NCBI GenBank assembly: GCA_013151735.1 | Contig: JAADHR010000193.1 | Location: 1 to 55,610, forward strand | DNA length: 55,610 bases | Source of the DNA: Calditrichota bacterium | GTDB taxonomy: Bacteria > Zhuqueibacterota > JdFR-76 > BMS3Abin05 | Reading direction: 5' to 3' | In this document: piece by piece, positions 28,905-36,842 of the stretch | Position numbering within the stretch: position 1 is the first letter of the stretch | Layout: each line of letters opens with the position of its first letter | Notes under the pieces: generated by a model | Seen by the model: only the letters and a program-made list of their open reading frames with translations | Told to the model about the DNA's origin: nothing | The model's database searches: none | Program-made: the position numbers and the translations under genes

Positions 28905-29031
28905 AAACAGGCGCCAAACCCCTCTTCTTACATTTGATTTTTTAATGCGTCCGCCTCAAGACAGGGCTGAGGCGATGCTCCTTGGAATGCAGACCATGAG
29001 CGGATAAGCGTCTTTCGGAGCACGCTCAAAA

Positions 29032-29961
29032 CTAATTGAGCAAAAAGGCAAAACCGATTGCGGGGGTAACCACGCCGGAAAGGGATGGTTGAACGCCCAG
29101 AACAGGGCCGGCATGTGCAAACAGGCGCCAGCCTGCAGCCGCTCCCACTCCCTTCTTCCCCAAAAAAATCGACAGGAAAAACCGCCGGTAATTCGCTGTG
29201 GACAGGCCCACCGCCCAATTTGCGTCTTGTTTCCCGTTAAAAAACGATCCCGCCATGAGCAGGGCAGTGGCCTGAAATCGCCAAAAACTGCGACGGTACA
29301 CAACCGGCACGTGTAATCGGCGAATGATGAGGGTGTAGAGGGTGTCCCGTTTCGGCGACAGAAAAATGATTTTTCCGCTTAAAGTCAGCGAGGGAGTCCC
29401 CCAGAAATTCTCCGAAACGGTTGCTTTCCGGGACCTCTGAAAAAGGAGCGTTGAATCCTTGGTTGAGGCACGAAGAATAAAATCCAGTTTTTCCAATTTT
29501 GCGAGGTTCCGTTTCCAGAGGGCGCGCGGCACAATTAAACAAGAGTCCGTTAAAGGCGGGTACAGTGAACATTCCGAAACCAGGGAATCCGGCCGGTAAA
29601 GCCTAATAAGGGACCGAATCGTGTGTGTTAGCTCCCGGAGCCTCTCTGCCCGAAAGGCCTGATAACGCAGCAGGTTTGAGATCACATCCGGGTAAGCCGC
29701 ATTAAACTGCTTTTTGGAGATGAGCAGGGTGGTGGTATCGGGCAGGGGGGCTCGCTGCATGATGTGAGAAAGGGAGTCCCACTCGGCCAGGTCCTGCTGA
29801 ATAGCGTAAAAAAGTGCACGGGAAATCCGAATGGAATCCGGGGAGGTTTGTGCCAGAGCGGCAGACGATCCGCCGACCTGCCACAAAAACAGGATCAGTC
29901 CGGCTATTTTTCCAAGGCGCCGAAACCGATCAGCCGCTCTTTTTATTGGCAACCAGGGCAT
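29032..29961 (-). CDS. Secreted protein of unknown function, end of the amidase cluster
   Basis: With the start at 29959-29961 (AAGGA five bases before the ATG) the protein is 309 residues. It carries a signal peptide (GKIAGLILFLWQVGGSSAAL, cleavage after ALA). Residues 40-150 are helical and charged. Residues 185-309 contain short alternating hydrophobic stretches (YRRFFLSIFLGKK, AAGWRLFAHAGPV, VVTPAIGFAFLLN) that look like beta-strands of an outer-membrane or membrane-associated domain, though this is only an impression. I do not recognise the family. It overlaps the upstream membrane-protein gene by 32 bases and belongs to the same four-gene unit. Confidence 0.7.
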   Translation of the reverse strand: MPWLPIKRAADRFRRLGKIAGLILFLWQVGGSSAALAQTSPDSIRISRALFYAIQQDLAEWDSLSHIMQRAPLPDTTTLLISKKQFNAAYPDVISNLLRYQAFRAERLRELTHTIRSLIRLYRPDSLVSECSLYPPLTDSCLIVPRALWKRNLAKLEKLDFILRASTKDSTLLFQRSRKATVSENFWGTPSLTLSGKIIFLSPKRDTLYTLIIRRLHVPVVYRRSFWRFQATALLMAGSFFNGKQDANWAVGLSTANYRRFFLSIFLGKKGVGAAAGWRLFAHAGPVLGVQPSLSGVVTPAIGFAFLLN

Positions 29962-30619
29962 CCCATTCCTTTTTTGCCTGGGTGGGCCGAACCTGCGGAC
30001 GCACCAAAACAACAATCTTATTGTTTTTCTCGCCTCTTACGACGGCCAAAATGTCCTGGTAGCGGACCCACATGGGCAGAGTAAAGTTTTCCCCGAGATC
30101 GGGGATGAAAATCCCGTGATAGACGTAGGTGCCGGGGACCTTTTTATAGTCATACGTAATTTTGCCGTGCAGTTCCTCCTTGAGGTCTTTCAGGGACACC
30201 TCCTTCACCGGAGCTACAGGAGGAATAAGGAGGCGTTTTCCTTCTTTAATGATTTTTTTAATCTCCTCCTTATCCGAGGCGTGTCCGTGCGCCTCAAACT
30301 CCGTTTTCTCCGAGCCGCTTTTTACAGGGATGCCCAACCCTTTCAGGAACCGGATGAAGAATTCAGACAGCTTCGGGCTTCTAAGAAATACGAGGATTAC
30401 AACAAACAGGATCAGCAACGGTGACTGAAGAATCAGGCGAAAAAGGGAGACAAAGAATTCCCGGAATCCGTAAAGAACTTTCCCACCTATCCCACCGGCG
30501 GAATCCTTTTTTGTTTTTGCAGACCTGAATGATAAAATCAGCAGGGCGATCACAACAACCAAAATAAGTGTTTGTAACCAATAAACAGCCAATGCATTCC
30601 AGATTGTTTTAAGAAGCAT
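29930..30619 (-). CDS. Membrane protein of unknown function, amidase cluster
   Basis: Translation most likely begins at 30617-30619 (AAGGA six bases upstream), giving 229 residues. Two strong membrane helices are visible: LQTLILVVVIALLILSF near 15-31 and SPLLILFVVILVFL near 66-79. A Lys/Glu-rich soluble domain follows, with GTYVYHGIFIPDLGENFTLP and WVRYQDILAVVRGEKNNKIV in a likely beta-rich fold, then a basic tail. No catalytic motif is recognised. It overlaps the downstream secreted-protein gene and follows the 219-residue membrane protein by about 106 bp. The four genes look like one unit. Confidence 0.7.
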   Translation of the reverse strand: MLLKTIWNALAVYWLQTLILVVVIALLILSFRSAKTKKDSAGGIGGKVLYGFREFFVSLFRLILQSPLLILFVVILVFLRSPKLSEFFIRFLKGLGIPVKSGSEKTEFEAHGHASDKEEIKKIIKEGKRLLIPPVAPVKEVSLKDLKEELHGKITYDYKKVPGTYVYHGIFIPDLGENFTLPMWVRYQDILAVVRGEKNNKIVVLVRPQVRPTQAKKEWDALVANKKSG

Positions 30620-30725
30620 GTAAAATCCTTCTAAAAACGAGGTTGAGGTTTGTAAAGAATTCACACGATTTCCTTCCAAGTAAATAGAGTTGTTAAAAAT
30701 GGCTAATTTTGATTAAACTACAAAT

Positions 30726-31385
30726 TTAGTGATGGGAAGCCTCGGCCGCTTCCAACGATTTTTTATCCTTTTTGGCTTCAATAATTCGAAAGATTGCATG
30801 AATCGGCTCCGTTCCCGAAGCCACCAGCATTCCGGTTAATAAAAAGTCCCAGAAGGTAGGATGGGCCGTGATTTTCAGAGTAAACAGCATCCCCAAATCC
30901 AGAACCGCACACAGCCAGACCCCAATCACCGAACCAATGAGAAACACGGTTCCCTGAATTAAAAGGATTCGTACCTTTTCTTTTAGGGGATCGGTCAATT
31001 TTGGATCGTTGAACCGGGGGTCAATGGCCTGCAGCTTTTTCAAAATGGATTCCCAGACGGCTTCCCACATATCCTGAAGCAGTGCCGACTTTTCATAAAC
31101 AAGTTTTAGAATGGTAATCAGGAGTTCAAACAACCGATTCAAAATAGTTGCCAGGGTTAAAATTATGAAAAAGAAAGCGACGACTTGAGCGCTCTCTCCC
31201 CAGGAAGACATTCCGGAAAGACCATTTCCCTGTGCCAGAGCGGCCTTTGGTCCCATCATCAGCAGCAGGACAAGGAGAAAACTCCCCAATCTGAATGGGA
31301 TAAATGGAGACCGGTGCAGCTGAACTTTCTGTTTTCCGGGCCCTTTCACAGGTGCCACCATACAAAGGTTGGGAAATCGTCTCAT
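30726..31385 (-). CDS. Polytopic membrane protein sharing the SGM-PIH module with the adjacent amidase
   Basis: This 219-residue protein has an N-terminal hydrophobic segment (FRLGSFLLVLLLMMGPKAAL, possibly a cleaved signal). Three membrane segments follow: VVAFFFIILTLATILNRLFE, GTVFLIGSVIGVWLCAVLDL and FWDFLLTGMLVASGTEPIHA. The last matches DILLSGMLISGGSQPIHDLI in the upstream amidase protein, and the order and spacing of helices also agree. The two are therefore paralogous membrane modules. Its start overlaps the amidase stop by four bases (ATGA). Small size, helix pattern and amidase partner recall holins, but I cannot assign it to a named holin family. Confidence 0.75.
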   Translation of the reverse strand: MRRFPNLCMVAPVKGPGKQKVQLHRSPFIPFRLGSFLLVLLLMMGPKAALAQGNGLSGMSSWGESAQVVAFFFIILTLATILNRLFELLITILKLVYEKSALLQDMWEAVWESILKKLQAIDPRFNDPKLTDPLKEKVRILLIQGTVFLIGSVIGVWLCAVLDLGMLFTLKITAHPTFWDFLLTGMLVASGTEPIHAIFRIIEAKKDKKSLEAAEASHH

Positions 31386-32482
31386 GCTACACCTCCATCA
31401 CTCTCGGGAATCAACACAAATTTCTTTTTCCGGAAAGAGGCCACAAATGAATCAAATTCCGGATTTTGTTCCCATTGTTGAAGTGTATTTTTCACCCGCG
31501 TGATCAGAGCGTCAAACGGGAAATTGTTTCCGGGACAATCCGTATGACCGCGCTTCACATCTCTGTGACGAACAATATTCGTCACGGGGATGCCGTAGAT
31601 TTTCGTCCACAGGGCAATCTGCCGGGCGCCCTGTTCCATTTGCGCATCGGAGGGTACGGGCGGACCAAATTTCCCGGAGGCATTGTTACCGGGTGCAGAG
31701 GGGTCTGTGGAAAAATTGCCCACAAAACAAATCCCAAGTGAATTTCCATTACTGATTTTATTCCCGCGTTTCACATGGTACCCCACACTGTCCCACCGGC
31801 AGTAATTGTGAAGGGATCCGTCACGGGTCACCACACAATGATAACTGGGGTCCAGGCGGCGGTCGCGCTCGATGTCAACAATCTCTTCAAAACTCAAATT
31901 ATTGTGAGTGGCTGAATGGTGAATAACGATGTACTGGGGATTTTTCTTCCGGAGGCCGTGACCCGGGCGATTGGGGTAAATTCCGCCATCGTAATGAATC
32001 GCCTCAAATTCTTTTTGACTGCCCCCTAAAACCGGTTCTTTCTGCGGCGTTTCCGACAACGGCAGCGCCTGGTTTTTTGCGTTTTCCCGGGCTTTTTGCA
32101 AGAAATTAATCAGGTCATGAATAGGCTGGCTGCCCCCGCTTATCAACATTCCCGAAAGCAAAATGTCCACCCAGGGCGCGATTTGTCCCTGAGTAAACCC
32201 CATCATCTCCAAAATACGCAAGTTTCCTTTCCAGCAGAGCAGAACCCCCAAAACAATTCCAATGCTTTGTAAAATGAGCCGTTTTTGAAGTTTAAGCTTT
32301 TTTTCCAGCTCCGGCAAATTTTGTTGTGAAAAACCGCTCAGGCGGTATCCCAACGGTACATTTCCCCTAAAGAGACCGGTGGTCTCAAAGGTAATGGCAA
32401 CAAATTCAAGAATCCGCTCCAGCACGGTGGCTGGCGCCAGAAACTTCAAAATAACGGCCAGAAGGTGGTCTAATGACGGCAT
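31382..32482 (-). CDS. Membrane-anchored N-acetylmuramoyl-L-alanine amidase (amidase_2/PGRP fold)
   Basis: I chose the ATG at 32480-32482 (365 residues), because upstream in-frame sequence overlaps the HU terminator. Residues 1-140 form a membrane module with the SGM-PIH segment (DILLSGMLISGGSQPIHDLI near 106-125), shared with the next gene. Residues 175-340 are an amidase_2 domain: IVIHHSATH with Zn-ligand His near 188, YHCVVTRDGSLHNY, and HRDVKRGHTDCPG with His306 and Cys316. It should cut the MurNAc-L-Ala bond of peptidoglycan. Fusion of the catalytic domain to a polytopic membrane module is unusual. The C-terminal 25 residues are hydrophilic. Confidence 0.85.
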   Translation of the reverse strand: MPSLDHLLAVILKFLAPATVLERILEFVAITFETTGLFRGNVPLGYRLSGFSQQNLPELEKKLKLQKRLILQSIGIVLGVLLCWKGNLRILEMMGFTQGQIAPWVDILLSGMLISGGSQPIHDLINFLQKARENAKNQALPLSETPQKEPVLGGSQKEFEAIHYDGGIYPNRPGHGLRKKNPQYIVIHHSATHNNLSFEEIVDIERDRRLDPSYHCVVTRDGSLHNYCRWDSVGYHVKRGNKISNGNSLGICFVGNFSTDPSAPGNNASGKFGPPVPSDAQMEQGARQIALWTKIYGIPVTNIVRHRDVKRGHTDCPGNNFPFDALITRVKNTLQQWEQNPEFDSFVASFRKKKFVLIPESDGGVA

Positions 32483-32592
32483 ATTTTGACTCTTTCGATT
32501 GGAATGAGGGTCCTGTTCCTCATGCGTTGAAAAAAACGTTGAAGACGGGGCCACCGGTAAAATGGGCTTCAATTGAATGGGAGAAAAGCAAA

Positions 32593-32621
32593 AAGGCACA
32601 AACAAAACCTTGTTGTGCCCT
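32593..32621 (-). terminator. Terminator after the HU gene
   Basis: Minus-strand stem GGCACAA / TTGTGCC (32613-32619 with 32595-32601), loop of 11 bases, followed by TTTTT. It lies about 65 bases after the HU stop and upstream of the amidase start. Confidence 0.65.
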
Positions 32622-32684
32622 TTTGCAAAAATAGCTCCTATTCCCGATCATCCGGCATTATTGATATATCAGAATAAACTTCGA

Positions 32685-32993
32685 TTATTGAAGAGGCTTT
32701 TTTAACTCTTCTTTTAACAGTTTACCCGGTTTAAAATGTGTCTTTCTGCGGGGGGGCACGTAAACGATTTCCCCGGTTTTGGGATTTCGTGCTTTTGGTT
32801 TGGCTTTGGTTGTTTTCACCTCAAATACACCAAAATCTCGAATTTCAATACGAACTTCAGGATTTGCTTCTGCCATAATTTGACGGAGCGTCGTGAAGAG
32901 AGTTGAAACAATTTTTTCAGTCAAAGGAAGTTTTTCTCCTACCTCTTTGGCTACCCGCTTGGCAATATCCCGTTTCGTAACCGTTTTCTTCAT
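32685..32993 (-). CDS. HU/IHF-family DNA-binding protein
   Basis: A 102-residue nucleoid protein with N-terminal helices (TKRDIAKRVAKEVG) and the DNA-arm signature VRIEIRDFGVFEVKTTKAK followed by ARNPKTGEIVYVPPRRKTHF. HU bends DNA without strict sequence specificity. Strong RBS AAGGAGG eight bases before the ATG. It is monocistronic between a promoter and a terminator. IHF versus HU cannot be separated from sequence alone. Confidence 0.93.
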   Translation of the reverse strand: MKKTVTKRDIAKRVAKEVGEKLPLTEKIVSTLFTTLRQIMAEANPEVRIEIRDFGVFEVKTTKAKPKARNPKTGEIVYVPPRRKTHFKPGKLLKEELKKPLQ

Positions 32994-33001
32994 AAACCCT
33001 A

Positions 33002-33323
33002 CCTCCTTGTTTAGATTTCAATAATTTATCTAAAAATAAAAATTTAATTCTTAAAAAGCAAGAGAAAATTTTCCTGAAATTCAAGAAAATTTAAAACGCG
33101 GGAAAGAGTACTTCACCAAATTCAGGGGGACAGCCGGGAACGGCAAAAAACACAAAATGATCCAATCGGATTTTGTATGATTGGCCCCGGTTAAACTGCG
33201 GGGACAACTAAGGAGGCGCCGCAAATGGCGCCTCTCCAAATTGTGCAATCGTTCACCGGAAATAAGATCTTCTTTGCCTTCTCAGCCGAAGGCCTCCGGT
33301 TGAAAACCCGCTGGCTGCAAAAT
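33002..33323. other. Gene-free spacer between HU and the RND pump
   Basis: No gene is supported here. The part next to HU holds its promoter. The middle (33110-33200) has the short inverted pair CCAATCGGATTTTGTATGATTGG. A perfect hairpin GAGGCGCC-GCAAAT-GGCGCCTC lies at 33213-33234, downstream of the RND gene. It lacks a T tract, so it may be an RNA-end or a dispersed repeat rather than an intrinsic terminator. Confidence 0.5.
33033..33061 (-). promoter_or_regulatory. Likely promoter of the HU gene
   Basis: Minus-strand TTGCTT (33056-33061) and TATTTT (33033-33038) with a 17-base spacer, 40 bases before the HU ATG, in AT-rich sequence. Confidence 0.45.
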
Positions 33324-36300
33324 CTACTTCTCTGATTTTTCCACGAGTGAATAAATGGTTGGAATGAACACCAGCGTCAGAAAGGTGGCCATAATCAGCC
33401 CCCCGATGACGGTAATGGCCATCGGCGACCGCACCTCAGAACCCTCCCCCAGGCCAAGTGCCAGGGGCAGCAGGCCCAGAACCGTTGTTGTAGCGGTCAT
33501 TAAGATTGGGCGAAGCCGCACTTTTCCGGCTTCAACAATGGCCTCAAATTTGGGCATTTTTTCAACCCGCCGCAAATGGTTAATATAATCAACCAGCACA
33601 ATGGCATTGTTCACCACAATTCCGGCCAGCATGATCACACCAATCAGAACCACCACGCTGATGGTTTCCTGAAAAATAAAAAGCGTAAAAAAGACACCAA
33701 CCAATCCAAAGGGAATCGTAAACATGATTACAAAGGGGTGCAGGAGTGATTCAAACTGAGAGGCCATGACGAGATAAACCAGAAAAATTGCCAGAAAAAT
33801 GGCAAATTTCATGCTTTCGAAAGAAACGGACATTTCGGCATTCTGTCCGCCGATTCTCACGCGCGTTTCCGGTGGAAGCTCAATTTTTGAAAGGGCTTTC
33901 CGGATATCGCGGGCGGCACTTCCGAGATCCCTGCCCTCCACATTGGCCGAAATAACCGCCACGCGCTCCTGATCGATTCGGCGAATCTCGCTGGGTCCCC
34001 GCTCAATCGAAATACTGGCTACCGAAAACAGGGGCACCGGCACCGAACTCCCCGGATTGACAATAATGCGTTTCAGAGCCTCAATGGTGCGCCGGTCCTG
34101 TTTTTTGGCCCGAACACGGACATCGATCTTTCGGTCCCGCCGGTTCAACTGTGTGGCCACATCCCCCTGAATTTCATTGCGAATAAGACTGGCAATTGAG
34201 CCGATGTCGGTGCCAAGCTGAGCCACACGATTTCGATTAAATTGAATTTGAATTTCCGGATTTCCCCCTTCCATGGTCGATTTCACATCCACGAGGCCCG
34301 GGATTTCTCGCATCGTCGAAGCGATATGTTTGCTCAGAGCATCCAGCACATCCAGATTGTACCCCTGTACTTCCACTTCAATTGGCGTTTTAAAGCTGAA
34401 ATAGCTGGGGCGGGAAAACTCGACACCCACGCCCGGCAGGCTTTCCCACTTCTTTCGCAAGTCCTCCATGACCCGCGTTTCCTTTTCTTTCAAAATTCCG
34501 GGTTTTAATTTGACCAGAAGCTGCCCCAGATTTTCCTGTTCCTCAGAAGCCGAAACCCCCGTTTGTGTAATTGACCCCGCGACGGCATAAATCCTCAAAA
34601 TCCGGGCATCCTGTGACCCCATTGCCATCATGGTCTGAATGGTTCGATCCGTTTCTTCAAGGGGTGTCCCCACCGGAAGTTTGACATCCACGATGAACTC
34701 TCCCTGACTCATTTCCGGAATCAGCTCGGTACCCAGGCTGAGGTAAGCCAGATACGACAATCCGAAAAGAGCCAGGGCAATGACCACGGTCTGTAACCGG
34801 TGGGTCAATGCCCATCTGATCGTGGGCGGGTACACGCGAACCGTCCACTTGTAGAATTTATCGAAAACCCATTGAAAGGGCCAGAGTAAAATGAGCAATC
34901 CCTTGCCAAACCAGAGAGCCGCCTGCTTCAATCCCCTGAGGACCCCCAGAAAAAATATCTCCACGGCCCGGGAGAGCTTGTTTGGTTTTTCGGGAGGAAC
35001 GGGCGGCACCGGAGCTTGCCCGGAGCCGTTTCCGCCCAGCGCCGACAACATGGGGATGAGTGTAATCGCCACCAGCAGGGACATCAACAGGGAATACGTT
35101 ACGGTGAGGGCTTCGTCCGTGAAAAGCTGCCCGGCGATTCCTTTCACAAAAATAATCGGTACAAATACAAAAACGGTGGTCAGGGTGGATGCCACGACCG
35201 CCATTCCCACCTCGGACGTGCCCTTATTGGCCGCATCCATCAAAGAGAGACCCTTTTTACGGTAGCGGTCGATGGACTCCAGCACCACAATCGCGCTGTC
35301 CACCATCATGCCCACTCCCAGAGCCAACCCCCCGAGTGACATCACGTTTAGCGAAACATGCGACACGTACATTAAGAAAAATGTTGAGACGATCGAAATC
35401 GGAATTGCCAGGCTGATAATAAGGGTACTCCGAAGATTTCTCAGAAAAAAGAAAAGAATAATCATGGCCAGAATTCCGCCAATAACGGCTGACGAAAGCA
35501 CGTCGTTGACGGAATTGCGAATGAATTGTGACTGATCGGCCACAATGGCCAGATGTGTGTTCCCGGAAACGGCCTGAAGCTCCTTTTGAATACCCGCCAG
35601 TTTTTTCTTCACCCGGTCGGCAACAGCCACCGTATTGGTACTGGCCTCTTTGTAAATGGCAATTTCCACACTTTCGTGCCCGTTCACCCGGGTAATGACT
35701 TTTCGATCCTTGTAACTTTTGTAAGCATGGCCGATGTCCCGCAGGCGCACCACCGCATTCCCCCGCCGGGCGATAACGACATCGTTAATTTCATCGGCGG
35801 TCAGAAATTGGTTCAGCGTCCGGACAATGTACTGCGTATCCCCTTCGTCAAGGGTTCCACCGGTCAAATTGATGTTTTCCTGATTTAGGCGATTGGTCAC
35901 AAGTGTAATAGGAATTTTTAGCACGGCCATTTTGGCCTCATTTACATCCACGTGGATTTCTTCCTCCAGACCGCCACTCACTTGTGCCGCAGCCACACCG
36001 TCCAGGCTTTCCAGTTCCTGCTTGATTTTTTCTTCGGCCAGCAGACGCAGAGCAATGAGATTTTGATCCCCGTACAGGGCAATTCGCAAAATGGGTTCCA
36101 GTGCGGGATCGTAACGCAGTAAAATGGGCTGGGTGGCATCCTTCGGCAGTTTGACACGATCCAATTTTTCCCGCACGTTGAGGGAAGCAAAGTCCATATT
36201 TGTGTCCCAGTTGAACTCAACCACCACATCCGACACGCCGGAGCGGGAGATGGAACTCACCTGCATCACTCCGTTCACCACGCCAACCGCTTCCTCGATT

Positions 36301-36497
36301 GGTTTTGAGATCAGATTTTCCACCTCGGCCGGAGCGGTTCCCGGATATTCCGTGCGAATGGTGAGCGTGGGATACGTGATATTGGGCAAAAGATCAATGC
36401 TCAGGCGATTAAAGGCAATCCAGCCAAAAATGATGGTGGCCAGAAAAAACATCGTAACGGTTACTCGTCGATGAATTGAAAATTCAACCAGTTTCAT
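33324..36497 (-). CDS. RND multidrug efflux permease (AcrB-like), second copy
   Basis: This 1057-residue inner-membrane pump exports drugs or other amphiphiles using proton flow. The N-terminal helix is followed by LSIDLLPNITYPTLTIRTEY and the first periplasmic loop. The proton-relay Asp is in GVGMMVDSAIVVLESIDR near 410. A repeated second half carries LVEFSIHRR-like topology and GVFFTLFIFQETISVVVLIG. An extra hydrophobic, Pro-rich insertion (about residues 490-560, PVPPVPPEKPNKLS then several hydrophobic stretches) lies between the two halves. It is 345 bp downstream of the MATE gene, so it may have its own promoter. No outer-membrane factor is nearby. Confidence 0.93.
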   Translation of the reverse strand: MKLVEFSIHRRVTVTMFFLATIIFGWIAFNRLSIDLLPNITYPTLTIRTEYPGTAPAEVENLISKPIEEAVGVVNGVMQVSSISRSGVSDVVVEFNWDTNMDFASLNVREKLDRVKLPKDATQPILLRYDPALEPILRIALYGDQNLIALRLLAEEKIKQELESLDGVAAAQVSGGLEEEIHVDVNEAKMAVLKIPITLVTNRLNQENINLTGGTLDEGDTQYIVRTLNQFLTADEINDVVIARRGNAVVRLRDIGHAYKSYKDRKVITRVNGHESVEIAIYKEASTNTVAVADRVKKKLAGIQKELQAVSGNTHLAIVADQSQFIRNSVNDVLSSAVIGGILAMIILFFFLRNLRSTLIISLAIPISIVSTFFLMYVSHVSLNVMSLGGLALGVGMMVDSAIVVLESIDRYRKKGLSLMDAANKGTSEVGMAVVASTLTTVFVFVPIIFVKGIAGQLFTDEALTVTYSLLMSLLVAITLIPMLSALGGNGSGQAPVPPVPPEKPNKLSRAVEIFFLGVLRGLKQAALWFGKGLLILLWPFQWVFDKFYKWTVRVYPPTIRWALTHRLQTVVIALALFGLSYLAYLSLGTELIPEMSQGEFIVDVKLPVGTPLEETDRTIQTMMAMGSQDARILRIYAVAGSITQTGVSASEEQENLGQLLVKLKPGILKEKETRVMEDLRKKWESLPGVGVEFSRPSYFSFKTPIEVEVQGYNLDVLDALSKHIASTMREIPGLVDVKSTMEGGNPEIQIQFNRNRVAQLGTDIGSIASLIRNEIQGDVATQLNRRDRKIDVRVRAKKQDRRTIEALKRIIVNPGSSVPVPLFSVASISIERGPSEIRRIDQERVAVISANVEGRDLGSAARDIRKALSKIELPPETRVRIGGQNAEMSVSFESMKFAIFLAIFLVYLVMASQFESLLHPFVIMFTIPFGLVGVFFTLFIFQETISVVVLIGVIMLAGIVVNNAIVLVDYINHLRRVEKMPKFEAIVEAGKVRLRPILMTATTTVLGLLPLALGLGEGSEVRSPMAITVIGGLIMATFLTLVFIPTIYSLVEKSEK

Positions 36498-36842
36498 GGA
36501 GTGATGTGTCCTCTTTGATTGTTTTCTTCAGTATTATATTTTGAATGACCTTGCTACTTTCGATCTGTTAACCTTTCGTACCTACGGTACATAAACTCAT
36601 GTGGCTACATATTCATTACAAACATGTCGCACCTAACGGCGCTCTTGCTGCAGAGATTGTTTAATCCTCAATTAACACTATAAGAAATGCAGTCCCGTAG
36701 GGACGATAGATTCATAACATTTTTAATTAACACCCATTGCAAGTTGCCAGACGATTTTGCAAGCCCTTTTTAGGATTATCACGTAACTTTGAAATAACAC
36801 CCAGACTTGTGGTATTTTTCATCCCTCACCCGGACAATTGAG
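36498..36842. other. Gene-free spacer with two palindromic repeats
   Basis: No coding sequence is supported. GTACC-TAC-GGTAC at 36578-36590 and GTCCC-GTA-GGGAC at 36692-36704 are perfect palindromes of the kind that occurs as dispersed intergenic repeats in many FCB-group genomes. No clear promoter for the downstream RND gene is visible. Confidence 0.5.
36578..36704. repeat. Paired short palindromes, dispersed-repeat type
   Basis: The two palindromes (36578-36590 and 36692-36704) flank about 100 bp containing GCACCTAACGGCGCTC and AATTAACACTATAAG. Multicopy status is inferred. Confidence 0.4.

Noticed and set aside
29032-30015. Longer start (30015) for the secreted protein of the amidase cluster
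   Set aside because: It would overlap the upstream gene by 86 bases. The ATG at 29961 has a better RBS and places the signal peptide at the N-terminus.
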